9,071 bases of DNA. It comes from Streptosporangiaceae bacterium (GTDB lineage: Bacteria > Actinomycetota > Actinomycetes > Streptosporangiales > Streptosporangiaceae). Both the position numbers and the translations under genes were made by a program. The DNA lies in NCBI GenBank assembly GCA_030039095.1, contig JASHQP010000455.1:1-9071 (forward strand), given 5' to 3'. Of the stretch, positions 7,578 to 9,071 are shown in pieces. The notes below the pieces were generated by a model, which was given only the letters and a program-made list of their open reading frames with translations, had not been told where the DNA came from and made no database searches. Positions within the stretch are counted from its first letter, which is position 1, and each line of letters opens with the position of its first letter.

Positions 7578-7650
7578 GGCGGCAGCCGCCACGACCGGAT
7601 GTCGTCCACGGGGGTAGCAGGCGGTGCCCGCCAGCGAAGCGCCAGTTCGC
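7578..7650. other. Cluster of four small hairpins in the convergent intergenic region
   Basis: The 343-bp stretch 7440-7782 holds no convincing gene. Within it four perfect stem-loops follow one another: GGCGG/CCGCC (7578-7590), ACGAC/GTCGT with loop CGGAT (7591-7605), GGCGG/CCGCC with loop TGC (7620-7632), and GCGAA/TTCGC (7634-7650). They could be a 3' UTR structure of either converging transcript, a termination zone, or a small RNA. I recognise no known riboswitch or RNA family. From 7651 to 7782 I see nothing definable. Confidence 0.4.
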
Positions 7651-7782
7651 CACCTTCCGGTCGAGCGGGGGGCGTAACCGGGGAGAGCAGGGTGGCGGCC
7701 GGCGTTGGCGTGAGCCGCGGTCGCGGCAGTCGGGCACCGCCAGCTACCTGTTTGCGTGGATCTGGCCGGCCGAGCGCCGCCG

Positions 7783-8478
7783 TCAGGCATCGCGGGTGAG
7801 GCCCAGCCGGTAGCCACCGCCCAGCACGGTCTGGACGATCCTGGGGTTCGCCGGCTCCTGCTCGATCTTTCGGCGCAGGTTCTTCACGTGCGAGTCGACG
7901 GTGCGCTCGTACCCCTCGAACTCATATCCCCGGACGCGGTTGATCAGCTCGAACCGCGAGTACACCCGGCCCGGGATTCCTGCGAGCGCCACCAGGATTC
8001 CCCACTCGGTCGGGGTGAGGTCCACGGCGGTGCCGTGCACCATGGCCTGCCGCTGCGGTTCGTCGATGACCAGGGCGCCGTCGCCGTAGGAGGCGCGTCC
8101 CTGCCCGGTGGCGGGCGCGCCGCGGCGCAGAATCGCCTGGACCCGCAGCACGAGCTCGCGAGGGCTGAACGGCTTCGTCACGTAGTCGTCGGCGCCCAGC
8201 TCCAGGCCGGCGATCCTGTCCTCTTCGGCCGCCTTGGCGGTGAGCATCAGGATCGGTGTGTTCCCGGCCGCACGTACCTCGCTCGCGACGGTCTCGCCGG
8301 GCACGTCCGGCAGGCCGAGGTCAAGGATCACCAGGTCCGGCGATGCCGAGGCGGCCAGCGTGAGGGCCTCGGCCCCGGAATCCGTGGACAGGACCGTGAA
8401 CCCGGCTCCCTCCAGGTAGGAGCGGATCAGCTCCCGCAGCTTGCGCTCGTCCTCGACCAGCAGCACTGTCGCGGCCAT
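7783..8478 (-). CDS. OmpR/PhoB-family response regulator
   Basis: This 231-residue two-component response regulator is a DNA-binding transcription factor. The receiver domain (about 4-118) has the acidic pair Glu9-Asp10, the phospho-acceptor Asp53 in VILDLGLPD, Thr80 in LMLTAK, and Lys102 in TKPFSP. The C-terminal winged-helix domain (about 130-228) shows LTPTEWGILVALAG, the recognition-helix region ERTVDSHVKNLRRKIE (191-206) and the wing VQTVLGGGYRLG. The ATG at 8478 has an AAGGGGGG-type Shine-Dalgarno about 7 bases upstream. No histidine kinase gene follows it: downstream is the non-coding region converging on ligC, and upstream are a tiny ORF and a LuxR regulator. It is an orphan within the window, and its signal and targets are unknown. 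A role in lig control is possible but nothing shows it. Confidence 0.95.
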   Translation of the reverse strand: MAATVLLVEDERKLRELIRSYLEGAGFTVLSTDSGAEALTLAASASPDLVILDLGLPDVPGETVASEVRAAGNTPILMLTAKAAEEDRIAGLELGADDYVTKPFSPRELVLRVQAILRRGAPATGQGRASYGDGALVIDEPQRQAMVHGTAVDLTPTEWGILVALAGIPGRVYSRFELINRVRGYEFEGYERTVDSHVKNLRRKIEQEPANPRIVQTVLGGGYRLGLTRDA

Positions 8479-8500
8479 CGCCGCACCCCCCCTTCTGCCC

Positions 8501-8549
8501 GACCGTGAGGCTGCGGCTCCACACGGTCATCACGGGGCCTCCAACGGTC
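8501..8549. promoter_or_regulatory. Candidate operator: three phased ACGGTC/GACCGT half-sites
   Basis: Between the response regulator start (8478) and the small plus-strand ORF lie GACCGTG (8501-8507), its exact reverse complement CACGGTC (8522-8528), and ACGGTC again at 8544-8549. The half-site centres are 22 and 21 bp apart, close to two helical turns. This suits cooperative binding on one face of the DNA, for example autoregulation by the adjacent response regulator. No clear -35/-10 pair is visible. Confidence 0.45.
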
Positions 8550-8605
8550 CAGCATCCCGACGCGAGAGCTTAGTGGCACTAGTCCCGGCAGATAAGGCGG
8601 CGCAG

Positions 8606-8707
8606 ATGACCCGCGGTGATCTGGTCATGCTGCTGCCCTGGCTCGTCTTCGGTGTCGCACTGGGGCTCATCACCTTCCGGCTGCTGCGTCGCCGCGGCCC
8701 TCGCTAG
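8606..8707 (+). CDS. Possible 33-residue single-pass membrane protein
   Basis: From ATG 8606 the product is MTRGDLVMLL followed by a hydrophobic stretch to about residue 24 (PWLVFGVALGLITF) and the basic tail RLLRRRGPR. This is one transmembrane helix with a positively charged C-terminal end that should lie in the cytoplasm. AAGG at 8594-8597 is 8 bases upstream. An in-frame GTG at 8573 would give 44 residues. The open frame continues upstream antisense to the response regulator, but that part has no hydrophobic character. The 3' end overlaps the converging LuxR gene by 38 bp. I do not recognise the family. The TM-plus-basic-tail layout argues for a real gene, but its small size and the overlap keep confidence moderate. 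Confidence 0.45.
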   Translation: MTRGDLVMLLPWLVFGVALGLITFRLLRRRGPR

Positions 8708-9071
8708 CCGGAAATTCGTCGAAAAGGCGCAGCCGGTGCGCGGTCGCGGCGGCCTCGCCGCGGCCCGCCACCCCGAGCTTGGCCAGGATGTTGGACACGT
8801 GCACGCTCGCCGTCTTGGCCGATATGAACAGTTCTGCGGCAATCTCGCGATTGCTGCGGCCGGCCGCGACCAGGCGCAGCACCTCGAACTCGCGCGCGGT
8901 CAGGCCCAGCCGGTCTTGCTGGGCCGGCACCGCGCCCCCCACGCCGGTGCTCCCGGCCGCTGCCTCGTCGTCCTGGCCGCCGAGGCTGACCCTGGCACGC
9001 CTGGCGAGCAGGGCGATGTCATCGCCGAGCGCGCCGGCGCCGAGCCGGCGCGCGAGCTTTGCGGCCCGCCG
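8670..9071 (-). CDS. LuxR-family transcriptional regulator, C-terminal part (probably LAL type)
   Basis: The frame stays open from the right edge of the window to the stop at 8670, giving 133 residues with the N-terminus missing. The LuxR/FixJ helix-turn-helix is clear: LTAREFEVLRLVAAGRSNRE, then IAAELFISAKTASVHVSNIL, then AKLGVAGRGEAA. The residues before it, with AAKLARRLGAGALGDDIALLARRAR followed by an acidic linker, resemble the end of the TPR-like helical region of large ATP-binding LuxR (LAL/MalT-like) regulators, which are common in actinobacteria. The GTG at 8942 is inside this frame and is not the real start, since coding character continues beyond it. The target is unknown. The gene converges on the small membrane ORF. 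Confidence 0.88.
   Translation of the reverse strand, partial: RRAAKLARRLGAGALGDDIALLARRARVSLGGQDDEAAAGSTGVGGAVPAQQDRLGLTAREFEVLRLVAAGRSNREIAAELFISAKTASVHVSNILAKLGVAGRGEAAATAHRLRLFDEFPASEGRGDAAAGR

Noticed and set aside
7550..7817. Overlapping plus and minus ORFs of 76-87 codons in the 7440-7782 gap
   Set aside because: They are Arg/Gly/Ala-rich with no domain, no good ribosome-binding site and no third-position bias matching their neighbours. One runs into the response regulator gene on the opposite strand.

Overview
The window comes from a high-G+C bacterium, most likely an actinobacterium. The signs are very high G/C at third codon positions, frequent GTG/TTG starts, an IS110 transposase of actinobacterial character, and the C-terminus of what looks like a large LuxR (LAL-type) regulator. 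I cannot name the genus.

Positions 4-1504 are a complete IS110-family insertion sequence. Its DEDD/serine transposase is read on the minus strand, and about 225 bp of non-coding left end lies upstream of it. That non-coding end folds into a two-loop bridge RNA (seekRNA). Its donor loop matches both ends of the element, and its target loop matches the two flanks, with CT as the core dinucleotide on the minus strand. Joining the two ends at this core would create a promoter, TTGACA-17 bp-TCTAAT, as IS110 circular intermediates are known to do. These independent signals agree on the same boundaries to the base.

Positions 1515-7439 are a seven-gene plus-strand operon, ligK-galD(ligU)-ligJ-ligI-ligA-ligB-ligC, with junctions from a 4-bp overlap to a 3-bp gap. 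It encodes the whole protocatechuate 4,5-cleavage (meta) pathway. LigAB opens the ring, LigC oxidises the semialdehyde to 2-pyrone-4,6-dicarboxylate, LigI hydrolyses the lactone, LigU/GalD and LigJ isomerise and hydrate the product, and LigK cleaves it to pyruvate and oxaloacetate. No transporter or dedicated regulator is visible here.

The IS110 copy sits exactly in the Shine-Dalgarno sequence of ligK. It preserves the AGGAG because its core supplies the first two bases. It should separate the operon from its original promoter, which must lie left of the window.

Positions 7440-7782 are a non-coding convergent region with two perfect palindromes and a run of four small hairpins. On the minus strand follow an OmpR-type response regulator (7783-8478) without an adjacent histidine kinase, and the 3' part of a LuxR-family regulator running off the right edge (8670-9071). 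Between them, on the plus strand, is a possible 33-residue single-pass membrane protein. The upstream region of the response regulator carries three helically phased copies of ACGGTC/GACCGT, a candidate operator.
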